A stretch of 64,000 bases of DNA, taken from NCBI RefSeq assembly GCF_028583425.1, contig NC_072791.1, forward strand, positions 199,306,311 through 199,370,310, read 5' to 3'. The notes beneath the pieces were generated by a model. It did not search any database and was not told the origin of the DNA. It saw nothing but the letters and a program-made list of their open reading frames with translations. The DNA comes from Eublepharis macularius. Lineage: Eukaryota > Chordata > Lepidosauria > Squamata > Eublepharidae. Below, one piece after another: positions 45,011 to 57,992 of this stretch. Position 1 is the first letter of the stretch. Each line of letters begins with the position of its first letter. The position numbers and the translations under genes are program-made.

Positions 45011-46305
45011 AGATCTATAGAAGCCAGTGTTCTGGTGACTAATGCAGTGGCCAATGATGATGTAGCATTCTTTTCATTATTTGCCATGTGACAGCTGTGG
45101 GTTTGGGTGGGACTGCAATCAGTTGATTGGGGGCAGGGGGGAGAAAGAGAACCAGACTGTCTGCACTTTGGATTTTTATGGCCCGATCTATTTTGGAATG
45201 GTGTGATAAGATTCCCCTCCCATATCCACGTTATCACAAATTGTTGTACCAAATGTTTCACAGTGCTGTACGAGTGGGTACCACTCAAGAATGAAGCACC
45301 ACTGGGTCCACAGAAATTGTTGTTCTTTGGACTGAAGACTGTTTAAATAAAATACTGGGAACCAGGAACACCTGGGAAACTGTCTTTTAGTAATAGTCAT
45401 TAAGGGCTTGTTTACAATGTCAAGGATACTGATGATTGGTCATGTTGGAGGTTGTTGGTTTGAGGTTATTGGTCTGAATCACCATCATTGTTTAGATAAT
45501 CTGGGAATACTGTTGTGAGCTTTGTAGCCTCAAGATGACCAATGGTACTTATTACTGGATATGTTATCTTGAAATAATATTACCCTAATTATCCTGTTTT
45601 TCAACTCATTTCAAATTGGATGTGGAAATGAATGGGCAGGCTGTTCCAGTGATCCAACTATGCCAGAACACAATCCTATGTATTCACAAAGCAGAAATAC
45701 CAGTAGAAACAAGAGATTAGCAGCTATAATCTGCTAATCATGACATTGCACACTAACACATAAACCAACCAGGGAAGGTACCAATCAGCTCATTGAGATG
45801 GCAGTGTGTCATCATGGTGATGTCATACTCTTTCTGTACTTCCCCCCCCACACACACACACACGCACCATACAAGCGGAGCATCAGTATTGTGAATCTAT
45901 CAACAGAGTTTATTCCCAATCCAATTTTTACTTCAATTTGCAAGCGTTCATTCAATCCTTCTGGGCTACTGTTGACTCAGCCAATAATTTACTGATTTTA
46001 ATCAACAGTAGTATCTTTGAAAAAGCTCCGGATCCTTGCCTATATGTAAACTCTGGTTGCCAGTTCTGGTTTGTGAGCACCATTTAGCTTGCAAAAACCA
46101 TTAATTTGTCTAGTTTAGATTTAGCGATTAGCAAACTGTGGTTTGAAGCAAACTAGGAGGAGAGGGAAGGAGTCAGAGCTCATGAAGAGAGGAAACGTGC
46201 AAAGTGTGTCTGCTCAAGGTTTGCTCATGTAATAGTAACCCATATTTTAGTTTTATGTGTGAACCATAAACTTGACTAGAACACGAACTTTTGGACCTGG
46301 TCAAG
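45011..46305. other. Intronic DNA, nothing recognised
   Basis: Contains a short C/CA-rich simple repeat (45841-45866). No gene or named repeat family. Confidence 0.45.
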
Positions 46306-46307
46306 AG

Positions 46308-46480
46308 AATTATTTATTTGGATATTTAGACCCAGCCATTCCCCCCCCGCCCCCCCCATGGGGACCCGGAGTAGCTTACAACATCAGTTCTCCTCTCCTT
46401 ACGTTTTTATGCTCACAACAATTCTGTGAGGTAGGTTACTATGAGAGAGAGTGAGTGGTTCAATGTCACACAAATAGAAC
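46308..46480 (-). mobile_element. tRNA-derived SINE tail and body, minus strand
   Basis: attatttatttggatattta followed by a C-rich insertion, then tcacaacaattctgtgaggt and aggttactatgagagagagtg. The tRNA head is absent. Confidence 0.55.
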
Positions 46481-48750
46481 AGTACATGTATGAAAGATGA
46501 ACGACCAAGTATAACTTTAAATATAAATGCTTAGAACAGAGAACGTCTAAATGTCCTAAATAAATATTTCAAATTGTTTCACTTTTATACTGGCGTGAAA
46601 TCAACACAGACCTTTGAGTAAAGCAAATTTTGGCTTATGGTGCGTGCATGTGTGTGAATCTCTCTGTCAGAGAGATTGGTATTAATACTGTACATGGAAA
46701 GACTGTTGTTGCTGAAGTTTATTTATTACATCTTTAATCCTACCTTTCTTCCATCCTTTTGTTTGTCCCAGGCATATATTATTCAGAAGTATATTTTGTC
46801 TGTCCATGCAAGTTTTACTCAACTATCACAGCTTACAGTCACTAACTATTCTCCATGAATCTGTCTAATTTTAGGTTAGAACTTAAAGTTCACTAAAAGT
46901 GAACTTAAGTAGGCCACAAGACCAATCAGCAGTCGCACAAACGATGTACAATACATTCAGGTGCAAGTCAGGTGACAGCCAGCAAGTTCAAATATACCAA
47001 GAGATTTTGCAAGCACCAAGATGTTTTTTTAAAAATGAAGTGACTTATTAGCTGGATTGGCAGAGCACTTTCAGTAGCAAGAGCAGGCGACCTCCATGAC
47101 TGTTTCCCAGTTGCTTCTTCCAATGTACCAACATTAGTTTCATCTAGTTCGGATGGAGTGGTAATGGATTCTCTCAGCCACCTCCCAACAAAGAAAAAGG
47201 TTCTTCCTCTGCAAAGGGGGAGGACGGGAATGCTGTACCTCATACCAAATATGCACTGATGATAATGCAATCTAAGTCCTCCCCTTTGTCATACACTTGT
47301 TTGAATTAAAAAAGTTCACAGAACACAGTTCCAAGATAAAAAAAGATCTTGTTGCTGAATATAGCCACACCAGCTTTCATAGTTGTCTCAATATACAATA
47401 TGCAAAAATGCTAAGTTAAAAAAAAAATCAGTCTGAGCTGTGGACACCTGCCCCTTTAAGCATCTGTATCCTGGTGTCAAGAAAGCTTATGGTTTGCCAT
47501 GTCAAAACCATTACATGTTCTTGTCCTGATAATAATGAATGGTCCTTTGTGAATCTATGATAGCCTTTGCAAGAAGTTTAGTTCAGGTCATAGGCATTAT
47601 TTGCTACCCCCTGCTCTGCCCCTCTTTGTTTTTCTCATTTCCCAAAGAGAACCAGGGTGGGCAGGTGCCTTTCTTTTGCACCATGCCTCACTTTTGCACA
47701 GAACAGGCTAAAGGGAGCGCTTATATCTCCCAGTCTCCCTTCTGGCTTTACATCCTAGAATGAACAGAGGCGTGTAGTAGCCTCCAGACGGCAGAGGCAC
47801 GGTCTTCCTTTCTGGAAAGCTGGGAAAGTTTATTTAAGGATTGTAGTTGCTGCATTTCTGGGCAGAGGGGTTGCATCTCGTCACCTGAAAGCAAGTTTTA
47901 TTTGCCACGGGCAGTTACGAGACCTGTATTATTAAAGTATACATTAGCACAGCTGCATTTCAGTTCTGATTGTGGCTATTTCTACATTGCTTCAATGCAC
48001 TCTGCGCCAAGTATTGGTGAGGCCAGCATTAGCCCTGTCGTCCTAGGTTTTGGCTCCCTGCCTTCCAGTTTGAATTACTCCAAAGTAAGATTAATCCCAT
48101 TTGTCATACTCCAAACATACCTCTTAGTAAGACTGATCCACAAAAAGGGGTCAGTTTCTATAGATTCAGGCGACTAGTTAGCCATGGTAATGATGTGGTA
48201 AAGTGAAGTTCCTCTAGGGAGTAATGTTCTTGGCACACTTTGGGTTGAATTTGACACATTATGAACAAACCGCAAGATGAAGAGTTGCCAGTCACCACTA
48301 TTTCAGTAGCCATGTTAAAACCAGCCATTTGTATCCATCCTGTATCTATGACCATCCACGGCCGCCTATTTCTGCCTCAGGAGGCAAACTCTCCTTTAAC
48401 AGCTAGTTCATCACCAGTTTAACCTAGCAGGAGTTGTGATCAAATGTGATCATTCCATACCACTGCACCCAATGATTTGGTTCAATTTATTTTTTATGAC
48501 TCTTCTGTGGCATTTTAGGGTTGCATCAGCGCAGGAAAATCATCCTGAGTTAGGTAATCTTTCTGACCTGCGCACTCTTTACAATGCTCCTGCAGCACTT
48601 CGCAAAGGATGGAGTGCCTCCTCCCCTTCAGTACAGAAGGCGAAAATGGTATGGAACAGTATGAAAATGACATACAGGGCAATACACATAAGTTTCCACA
48701 TTCGTGTGAAGTGATGGATATGACCTGTGGGGAATGAGTGTGTGTGTGTT
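46481..48750. other. Intronic DNA, mostly unrecognised
   Basis: About 2.3 kb. A minus-strand frame at 46968-47270 has protein-like composition (see findings). Otherwise nothing named. Confidence 0.35.
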
Positions 48751-48751
48751 G

Positions 48752-48981
48752 ATTTAATTATTTATACCCAACTTTTCTTCCACTGAGGACCCAAAGTAGC
48801 TTACAATGTAGTTTTTCCCTACCTCTGTTTTGTTCTCACAACTACACGGTAAGGTTAGGCCGATAGAGGGTGAGTGACCCAAGGATGCTCAGTGAGTCTC
48901 TGTGGCAGAGTGGGTATCTGACCCTGGATCTTCCAGATCCTAGTCCAACACCACAACTACAACACTATGCTTGCTCTCTGG
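48752..48981 (-). mobile_element. tRNA-derived squamate SINE, minus strand
   Basis: Reversed tail ttaattatttatacccaact, middle cacggtaaggttaggccgat, gtggcagagtgggtatctga, and reversed head ccagatcctagtccaacacc. Confidence 0.75.
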
Positions 48982-49779
48982 CTAAGTAGATCTGGTCCTG
49001 TAGTTAGCCTCTATGGAAGACTGTCTAGGAACTTTAAGTAGGCTTTTCTGAGCAAACTTGATGAAAAACTGGAGATATATACAATAAATAATATTCTAAA
49101 ATGGAATGTGTGCACAAGTGTCCAAATGTTTCCCGTTTAGTTCTTCCTAGTTTACTTTGTATGTGTTTGTGCTCTCCTAACACATTGATTGAAACGCATC
49201 ACCTTTTGCACAGTAGTACTTCTTCGTTTACAAATTACCATGTGCCGGACAATTTGAAAGTGGCAATGGCTGGATGGTTTGAGAGTAGATCTTGCAGCAC
49301 TGATACGCTCTGTGAACAACTGGTAATAAATGGCTCTGAACCTACTCCCATTTGCTTCTGTAGTTCTGCCGACAATCTGAATTCTTAACCAAATAAACGC
49401 TGCCATCTGCTTTCCCCCTCTGCCAAATTTTCCACTGGTACAAGTGTCCTTTGAATGCTCTGTAGATTTCCATGACAGTCAACTTGTCATATAGGTGGAC
49501 ATTTTGTTTAAGTGTAGACACAAATACCACAATTTCTACCACAATTCTTAGTTTTGTTTGCTCAGAGATGCAGAGAACAGCTAGTACATGGTATTAAAAG
49601 TTTTAAAGAATCTTCTGGTTTAGTTTTCCAAGCCATTTTTTTTCTTTTAGCTGTCTGAATGATTAATGTGAATAGGAAAACAGTGTTGACCCATTGAAAT
49701 CTTGTTGAACAACATCTATTGCTCATCTGCATAATAAAATACACACTGAGCATTATACCTTTAAGGGTAAGAGCCTGTG

Positions 49780-52640
49780 AACTACAAATATAGGATAATT
49801 TAAAATGTAGAACATTTTAATCGAATACTGCTATTAAATTGTATACATTGTAATTGTTAAGGGGAGCCATCAATGGAAAGCATTATTAGCGATTCAGCTA
49901 TAACAGTTAATTTGGTTGGTCGGCTTTTCTTTCTCTTATTTTTTTGCAAGTCTGTGTTATAGAAAAAGTCTGTGTCAAAACACACATAATAAATCTGAGC
50001 TTTGTTTTGTTGTATCACTTTGTGCTTCATCTTTAGTTAACAGGATTAATTTGCAAGGCTGAACTGTATTGATATGTTTTCATATCACAGTTATCTTTTT
50101 TTTTTACTTGAATAAAATTTTTAAAGGCAAATTATCGGTAATTGAGATGGAAAAATCACTTTGAGCAGCGGTTAGGAAACAAAAGAAACAATCTGGGCTT
50201 TAAAATTAAAAAAAAAAAGAAACCCAAGAATTTCCTCAAATAGGGACGTAATTTGCAGCATTTTAAAATAAATGCAAACTTTAAAACGCTGAAGTTAGTC
50301 TGCAGGTTTCTATGGTTACCCACCTTCCAACAGTTTTGCATGATGTGTAAATAGGTCTATGAGTGATTTATAATTATTTGTTTTTTTGTTTGTTATGCTG
50401 GTAACCTTCTGTTCCACCTGAGTCTAATAAAGCTATGCCGCCTGGTTGGCTTTATGTATATTTTAGTGTGCAGAATTGACAGTGATAGAGCATTTCTTAG
50501 GAAGTGTTTGCTTTTTTATTATTTTTTTTGTCCATACAATGATGTATGTTGATGGTGTTGAAAATATAAACATTTTTTCCTGTATTACTGTTTTGATAAA
50601 CCAGAGACTCTTATGCTAAAGAGGGAAAATTTGTATATTTTAAACAAGGGAGCCCATTCTTTTATCTTGGACTCGTTTGAGTAGATCCTGCAATCCCTGT
50701 CAGTTAAATTTATTCATCAAATCAAATACCACATGCTTGTAGATGAATATGCGAGCTATGCAGGAATACAGCTTTCACCCATGAAAACAAACACTGCTGA
50801 TAAAGCCACCAAACTTTAGATGGCAATTGTACTTTTGTCGGGAACATCATCACACAGTATGTGGTTTGTAATATACAAAAAAAAAATGTTTTTCCAAACC
50901 TCCATCAACGTCTTATCAAACCCTGCAATGTTTTATCTGCTTTTGTGATTGTTGGAATAAATGTTGCATAAATAGCAGTTGCCCAGCTTTACTGTTGCCA
51001 ATATAACTACAAGCAAAGAAAAAAATAATTTTTTACACTGGAGCGAGTGCGGGGGGGGGGGGGTTAATATTAGATTTTGTTGTGGAGTGAAAGATACCTT
51101 TAAAAGTATCTTTTCATAGGCATGCTGAGGAATTTACATCTATAACTTATATTGTAAATTCTCTCTCAATGGGAGGCTAACCTCCATAATGTATAAAATT
51201 GTGTTTTCAGATGCCTGCAACTGCTGCTTATAAAACAAGATAATGCAGGTAATTAACCAAACCTGACATAGAGGAGGAAACGCTCCCTGCTAGATGTCAT
51301 TTTCAAGCAAGACGTATTTTATTAAAAGATTTTTCTTGGAATAAATTGCTAACGTAATTTATAATTTTCTTCCTTGTTAAAATAAAGCTGGCTTATGACT
51401 CAAACAACTGTTATTGCAGCTCCTGATAGGTACAACAGTAGAAATGTAAAACTGAAATTAGAATTGTGAAGAATTACTGTGGCAGACAGTATCTTCTTTT
51501 AGTGTCTAACAATAACTTGGATGCCGAATAATTTTCACTCATGTACTATGACAGCTCAGTTCCTTTTCTGTGCAAAATTACCCATGATCTCAATTTATGC
51601 ACACTCTTTGTCAGGGTGAGAATTTTTTCTTTTACAAACGTTTTGGCGAAGTACAGATGTTATGGTTTTAGATTTTTTGTTATATTATACAACGCTATTT
51701 GCTAGGCAGTTGCAATTCCTTTCCTATTTCAAGTTAGTTTTGTAGATTGTATGTTACACACCATGTACATGGCATTAGTAAGATCACCTATGTAGGCCCC
51801 ATTGATGTTGGCGAGAGTTGAGTAAACTTGAATATTTTTGTAGTAAATTTGTGCAATTTCTTATCTGAATGCCAATTCACTTGTAAGCAAGGATTTGTGT
51901 GCATGCTTTAAAACTTAAATACTAAAGTGATTAAAACTTAAATACTAAATTGGTTGAACCGTTTCCTGTCCAAACCATGTGGGTTTTAGCTTTTCCTTCA
52001 AATTAAACTAAGCTCTGCTAATTCATAATAGATTGGAGAAAATCTGTAGGTTCTGGTTATAATTTTAGACATCTTAAAATTATCCCCTGCCCCCCGAACA
52101 GAAGTGCAAGCAAGATAATAGGACTGTTTCTTTTAAAATGTTGAAATTTGCCAGATGTCGCAGGCTAGTTTGAGCCTGCATTCCCTTGGTGTTAACCATG
52201 TGTGAAACTTTTTTTAAAAAATTGCTCTGTCCAGCATTTGAATCTGATTTGTTTCATTTAACTGTGTTGCTGCTCCACACCGCACTCAGCTAATGCATTC
52301 CGTTTTATTGGTGTGACATGGGCAGAACGAGACTTTACCAACATGAACACTGAGATACCAACACTGAATTTTTGCTTTCTTAGTAATCCCTTTTGCTCTG
52401 TCGAATGTAAAGACGGAAATATTTCATCAAAGAAATGCCTGTGATGTTTTTTCTTTGAAAAATGTTAAGAATCCTGGCCTTTAAAAATAGAAGCACATTA
52501 AATCTAGTCATACTTTTATTAATAGACAATGAAATCCCTTTGGTGAACGAATGAATGGAATAGGCATAGAATACTTTGCTGTGGTTATGTCCCATTATGT
52601 GCTCCCCAACTGGTCTAACATTTTGTTCAGTGTTACACTA
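49780..52640. other. Repeat-poor, AT-rich block, possible conserved regulatory DNA
   Basis: Nearly 3 kb without any recognised mobile element, in contrast to the surroundings. It contains clusters of homeodomain-type cores (for example attgtaattgtt, gcattattagcgattc, acagttaatttgg near 49850-49915) and only simple runs (poly-T, poly-A, G13 at 51051-51063). Function is inferred from this and from the expected nearness of DLX1/DLX2. Confidence 0.3.
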
Positions 52641-52648
52641 AATTAACT

Positions 52649-52650
<2 letters not shown>

Positions 52651-52688
<38 letters not shown>

Positions 52689-52706
52689 AGTGTGTGTGTG
52701 TGTGTA
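52651..52706. repeat. (TC)n-(GT)n microsatellite
   Basis: About 17 TC units (52651-52685) followed by a short TG tract (52690-52706). Confidence 0.95.
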
Positions 52707-53602
52707 GGATTGCAGGGGTAATCATCACCAGTAGAAGATTTGGGGATTTATTTTTAAGGGTGTAAAATGAGACCTTTCCTGTCTTCCTTTGTGCTTGTTA
52801 AAGTTGCACAGTATCAATTGCTATTGATAAAAGGTGGCTCCAAGCCAACTTCCTGAAAGAGCTCTGGGGGAAGGGTCATACTTTGTCATGACCCAGGCAC
52901 TATTACTTGAATGTTGTTATTATTGGACTAGAGGACCCTTAGGCTGTCATCCTTCCTGTACAGAGTAGAGGTTCTCATTCTCCAGAGTTTTCCAACTTAC
53001 CTTCTTCTTGGACAGATACATATTAAAAAAATATAAGGGTAGTGTTTTTGACTGGCTGAGTCACAAGAAGAACTTTATTCCCAGAGATGTTGAGATCTCT
53101 GTATATACTTGGGAAATCAAGTTGGGGAATTTAAAGTTAGCTGTGTTGGTAGTTGTGAAAACGACAGCTGAGTTTTAATACAGTTGTTTGCTTAGTCACA
53201 AAAACTTCTTTTAAATCTTCCATGTTACTGTTAAGAGAGACGGCCGAGCATAGGTACTACTGGAGTCATTAGCAAAACTTCTTATTTCCCAACAAGAGCC
53301 CTGTACAATTTCAGCCTGTCCAAAAGTCCTGATAACTTTTGATGTACAGCCTGTCCTGGTAGTTGCATCAACTTGTGTGGTCCATGAGAATATTCCCATT
53401 GGCTGAGTTCAGTGGTCCCATCCTGCTCCATGGGTGGCCACTCCTCTGTGGCTTCAATACTACCAGTGATCTGGGCAACAAAGATTTCGGTTGCATGTGG
53501 CGATAGCTCTGGCATAGAGTCAGGCCAGCCTCTTCTCTGCTCTGCTTTCAGTTTCTTAGACAGTAAGACAATGATAGACCCCCCTCAATCCACGGCATAG
53601 AG

Positions 53603-54055
53603 CAGTGGTCAACACCCCATGGCTCTAGAGTCAGATGTGGTTCAGTATAGAACCAAATGTGGCTGTTTAAAAAAGAACGTCAAATCTATAGTTTAAGCTA
53701 TCAGAACGAGGGTTGGGATTCTTAGTATGTGAAGGGAACGGCAGGCAAAGATTTTTATGGGTCTAATTTGTTTATGATTTATGCCAGTGAACCAGAAGAA
53801 TGGCGTTGGCTGCTCCTGTGTATATTTGTTACTTTTTGTGAGAACTTACAGGAAGCATCGTTGTCAGAAAGAACTCACAACAGCCAGTGTTTGGGCTGCA
53901 GAAGCTTTATGAATCAACATGTCAATTATCCGTAATGTTAAGTTGCGTGTTTTTGGTTATGCACATGGGCTTTCTTTTTAATGGTTCATTTGATCTCTTG
54001 TTCAAAGTTTTGACATGGTTTGGCTCTTTAATTGTGAAAGGCTAGGCTGCTGACC
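53603..54055. mobile_element. Possible hAT element (CAGTGGTC type)
   Basis: Left cagtggtcaacaccccatgg then ctctagagtcagatgtgg, right tggctctttaattgtgaaag then gctaggctgctgacct, partly inverted to each other. No clear target duplication, so this is tentative. Confidence 0.35.
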
Positions 54056-54189
54056 TCTAGAGAAAAGTGTAGGCCCAGGTATTGCCGCATGAATAAGGCT
54101 GGTGCTATCACTTGCCGAAAAGATTGGTCACTCCCTAATTAGCCTGTTATCTTGTCTCTCCTAGAGGCCATATACAATTTTTTGAAGAA

Positions 54190-54408
54190 ATGAACATAGA
54201 ACGATAGGCTGCAGAAACACTCTGACTCAATGTAGAGTCAGAACCTTAGTCTACCAAGGTCAATATTGTCTACCAGTGAATGGCAGTGGCTCTCCGAGAT
54301 CTCAGGGAGCGATCTTTCACACTGCTTATTACCTGATCCTTTTAACTGGAGATATCAGGGGTTGAACCTGAGACCTTCTGCATGTAAGCAGCTCTTCCCT
54401 GGTGTAAA
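54190..54408 (-). mobile_element. tRNA-Ala-like SINE, minus strand
   Basis: The reversed head is ggagatatcaggggttgaac then ctgagaccttctgcatgtaa, a tRNA-Ala(TGC)-like A/B-box region. The reversed body is ctctgactcaatgtagagtc and tcaatattgtctacc. Same family as 32648. Confidence 0.65.
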
Positions 54409-54660
54409 CGCAGCAGTCGCCTGGGTATCCAAATTCCTGGGGCACCTGCTTCAGCAGTGCCTTGTGGGGAAGATCCTCTGCCCTCCCCTTTTGGAGGAGA
54501 TATTCGGGAATTGCTTAGAAACTCATTGACTCAGTTATTCCCCTTACATTCTGGGAGCATTATGAGAGAATTTTTATCTCTATCAGCTGCCTTGGGCAAA
54601 GCCATAGATACACCGGGAAGGAAATAATGAAATAATAATCATTGAAAGCAGAAATAAAAG

Positions 54661-54860
54661 CCAAAGTGCTGTAGTGATTAATGTCAGAATAGGATCTGGG
54701 ACATCCAGGTTCACATCCCAACTCTGTCACAAAGCTTGTGGCCCTGAGCAAGTCACTCTCTTTCTCTGAGCCTGACCTATGTCGTAGAGTTGTATGTGAG
54801 GACAAAACATAGGAGCACAGAAAAATGTATGCCTCTCTGAGCTTGTTGAAGGAAAGGAGG
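54661..54860 (+). mobile_element. tRNA-derived squamate SINE
   Basis: Head aaagtgctgtagtgattaat, B-box region ggttcacatccca, body gccctgagcaagtcactctc and tctgagcctgacctatgtc. Confidence 0.65.
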
Positions 54861-55732
54861 CAAAAAATGTGTACTCAAATAAATGAGAAGATATTATCTT
54901 CAGGTATTGAATGTGGTATTATTGTGCTCAGCTTATGATAAAGATACAAGGTGAATCAACCATGTTTTTTCATCCATGGAGTCAGTCCTAATGATAGCGC
55001 ATTATATTAAAAGAGTATCCCTTTTCATGACATACCCTTCCAACAGATAAAGTCTTTGGGGCACCCTAATCTTTTGGGGGCACCATAATCGTAAGAACAG
55101 AGTTCAAGCAAGCGAATTACTTGCTTATGACACATTGACTAACGTGTGACCTAGATTTAGCCTAGCTATGTATTCAGGTTTTTTAAAAGTGTTGAAAGCT
55201 TCTTTGAGAATTCTGGCTGACAGGTGGGGTAGTAGAAGAGTTTCAAACAATTGAATATAAAACGGTCACTTAAAAATATGCCACACAATCTGATTCAATC
55301 AAAGATTGGTCACTGGATTGAGTAGGCCTGGGAGCCGACTTAGGTCATGCGTGATGCAAATTACATTTTGTTTCTATTTCTCCTATCATTTTCCATTTCA
55401 TTTCAATTATATGAAATGTGCAGAGTGATTATTTTTTATTTACAGCAATCAAAATGCTAGTAATTATGACAGGGCTTTATGTGGACAGACAGCCTGTATG
55501 TTACAGAGACTCGTAGATGTTTGTGTGTATGAAAAACAGCATAGCCCCTAAGCAGCATTTTTATTACTTCTCATATGACTGAATAGCAGCCACTTAGCTA
55601 TTCATCTCTATTACATTTTATCCTGGGCTTTCTTCAAGGAGTTCAGTGGGGGTGTAAATGGTACTCCCTTCCTCTCTTTTATCCTCACAACAACCCAGTG
55701 AAGTAGGCTACAGTAAAAGAGAGTGACTGGAC

Positions 55733-56092
55733 TAGGGTTGCCAGCCTCCAGGTGGTACCACCAATATCAGATAGGCTCGCCCTGGTACGAATAGAACTGC
55801 AAAAGTGGGAAAACCCACCCGGGAGGTACAAGAATGTCAATATCAACAATCAATGCATAAAGTGCTGTCTCATATATTTATACTTAGTATACTCCAGGTG
55901 GTGGCTGGAGATCTCCCAGAATTACAACTGATCTCCAAGCCACAGGGATCAGTTCCTCTGGAGAAAATGGCTGCTTTGGAGGGTATACTCTATGGCATTA
56001 TACTCCATTGAAGCCCCTCCCCAAATTCCACTCTTTCCAGGCTCCACCCCCAAAATCTCCAGGAATTTCCCAACCTGGACCTGGCAACCCTA
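55733..56092 (-). mobile_element. hAT MITE (TAGGGTTGCCA family) in a SINE
   Basis: It begins TAGGGTTGCCAGCCTCC and ends GGACCTGGCAACCCTA. It is flanked by perfect 8-bp duplications GACTGGAC (55725-55732 and 56093-56100). It is itself interrupted at 55757-55891. Confidence 0.92.
55757..55891. mobile_element. 135-bp insertion in the MITE, unidentified
   Basis: Flanked by perfect 11-bp repeats CTCCAGGTGGT (55746-55756 and 55892-55902), which in other MITE copies occur once. The length of the duplication suggests a retroposon or similar. It ends in AT-rich tatatttatacttagtata. I do not recognise the family. Confidence 0.7.
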
Positions 56093-56474
56093 GACTGGAC
56101 CCACGTTGCCTAGCAAGGCTCGTGGTTGAGTGAGGGTTCGAACCTTGTCTTCCTTGGTCCTAGTCGAAGACCCTACTACTATATCATGTTTGCCATATAA
56201 GAGAAAGAAGAGAGGGACATCATTTAGATGAGAGCTAAACCTGCATTTAGTGGGACCAAACTCTATTCCAAATTACAGCCCTGGCAGTTTTTCCTCATAG
56301 AGCATGGCGGGAGCCCATGAGAACTGATCCAGACCTCCTGTGTCCAAAGCCTTTCTTCAGAATGCACATTACGAGTTGTTTGGCTTTATGTGCTGCTAGT
56401 GTGTGCCATGGAAACTGTGTGTATGTAGGTGATATATAGATATATGTGATGTGTGTATGTATATATGATATAGA

Positions 56475-56829
56475 TGGGGCTTTTTTTCAGCTGGAACGCG
56501 GTGGAACAGAGTTCCGGCACCTCTTGAAAATGGTCACCTGACTGGTGTCCCCGCCCCCTGATCTCCAGACAGAAGGGAGTTTAGATTGCCCTCCGTGCCA
56601 AGTGGAGGGCAATTTAAACTCCACTCAAGTGGCTCAGAGGGCAATCTAAACTCCCCTCTGTCTGGAGATCAGGGGGCGAGGCCACTAGCCATGTAACCAT
56701 TTTCACCAAGGGCGATTTAAACTTTAAAAAACTCCTCCTTTGTTCCAGCTGACCCAAAGTGATGTCATTGTGCGGTCCTGAGTTCCACCACTGAGTTCCA
56801 CCACCTCTTTTCCCAGAAAAAAAGCCCTG
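56475..56829. mobile_element. hAT MITE (CAGGGCTTTTTT family), 355 bp
   Basis: Ends tggggctttttttcag (CA mutated to TG) and …gaaaaaaagccctg. The flanks are perfect duplications GATATAGA (56467-56474 and 56830-56837). The internal GC-rich palindrome is as in 11157 but longer (gagtttagattgccctc / gagggcaatctaaactc). Confidence 0.9.
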
Positions 56830-57099
56830 GATATAGATATATAGATGATGCTTTAGATACATTTAAACAATTTAGGTGGTGCTTTTAATTTGCCCGATTT
56901 GTCTTCATACTCACTGTGGGCAGATCAAGATCCCCCCCCCTTTTTTTCCCCTGATGGGGAACTGAGACTGAAGCAGTAAATATAAGGTGAAGAAATTACT
57001 TTTTTTTTAATGAATTGAGGATTGGGCTGTGAGAGACACCAATTTACCTAAAACCACAGGTCCTGCTTGAAAGCAGATTGAGACTAGTATCCCAGACAG

Positions 57100-57313
57100 T
57101 AGGGTTGCTATTTCCAGGATGGGAAATTCCTGGAGATTTGGGGGGTGGAGCCTGGAGAGGGCAAGGTTTGAGGAGAGGAGAGACCTCAGCATGGCATAAT
57201 GCCATAGAATCCACCTTCCAAAGCAGCCATTTTCTCCAGGGGAACTGATCTCTGTGGCCTAGAGATCAGTTGTGATTCCAGGATATCTCCAACCCCCACC
57301 TGGAGGCTGGCAA
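57100..57313. mobile_element. hAT MITE (TAGGGTTGCCA family)
   Basis: It begins tagggttgctatttccagga. The middle has gggaaattcctggagatttg and gggaactgatctctgtggcc. The end is acctggaggctggcaactca. No clear duplication, since the right end is worn. Confidence 0.75.
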
Positions 57314-57957
57314 CTCACAGGTCCCAAATGGGCTTTCATTACTTAACCACCACCTTCTCACCTTTTTGAATTAATGTGGTAACATTTGGGGTTTTACTTA
57401 GAATTTGTGATAAGTGAACATTTCCAATTTTCTTTTGTGTGGTGTTTGTGGAGAACAGGGGAGGGGAGTGGACTGTATGTGGAGTGTCTTTTGTGGAAAG
57501 AGGGTGGGTTTTTTTTGAGGGGGGGGAGTTAAATTGTGGCGTTTTAAATTGCCTTGTGCTATGAGGAAATGCAGGATATAATCCCATGACTTGGATTGAG
57601 TGATTTTACAGGTTAGTGGTACAAATCACTTTCTTTAGAACCTGATAATGCCAAAGGTCTGTGAGGATATGAAAGGTTAAGAAGATTCCCAGATCCTGCC
57701 TCTTTTGATGGCCTAAAAAATATGATCTGTTCACAAGGGAAGCAGAGGGGAGGGAGGCTACTTCCTGTCTGTCGTATCAGGCCTCAGGGAGCCTCCAGGG
57801 CATTTGCAACTAGTGTTTGTGGAGAGTGGAGGAGAAGGAGAGTGGCCCACATGTGAATTGTCTTCCTTTGGGCTAAACGTTTCTTCTAAGGGGCCTGTCC
57901 GCAGCCATGATTTCCTGCCCGTGGAGGCAATGGGTGGAAAAAGCATCTGGAGCAAGA

Positions 57958-57992
57958 GAGTCTCTCTCTCTCTCTCTCTCCCTCTCTCTCTT
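57958..57992. repeat. (TC)n microsatellite
   Basis: An imperfect TC/CCTC tract of about 35 bp. Confidence 0.9.

Larger units (their letters stand above)
55612..56200 (-). mobile_element. tRNA-derived SINE, minus strand, split by a MITE
   Basis: The left part holds ttatcctcacaacaacccag then tgaagtaggctac (55612-55732). The right part holds the reversed B-box gggttcgaaccttgtcttcc (56093-56200). The interval is filled exactly by the element at 55733-56092. Confidence 0.75.

Noticed and set aside
48514..48560. Possible METAP1D exon 2 (tttag/ggttgcatcagcgcagg, reading LHQRRK)
   Set aside because: The LHQRRK reading recalls the human presequence, but in the phase required by exon 1 it meets a stop after about 11 codons and the rest does not match.
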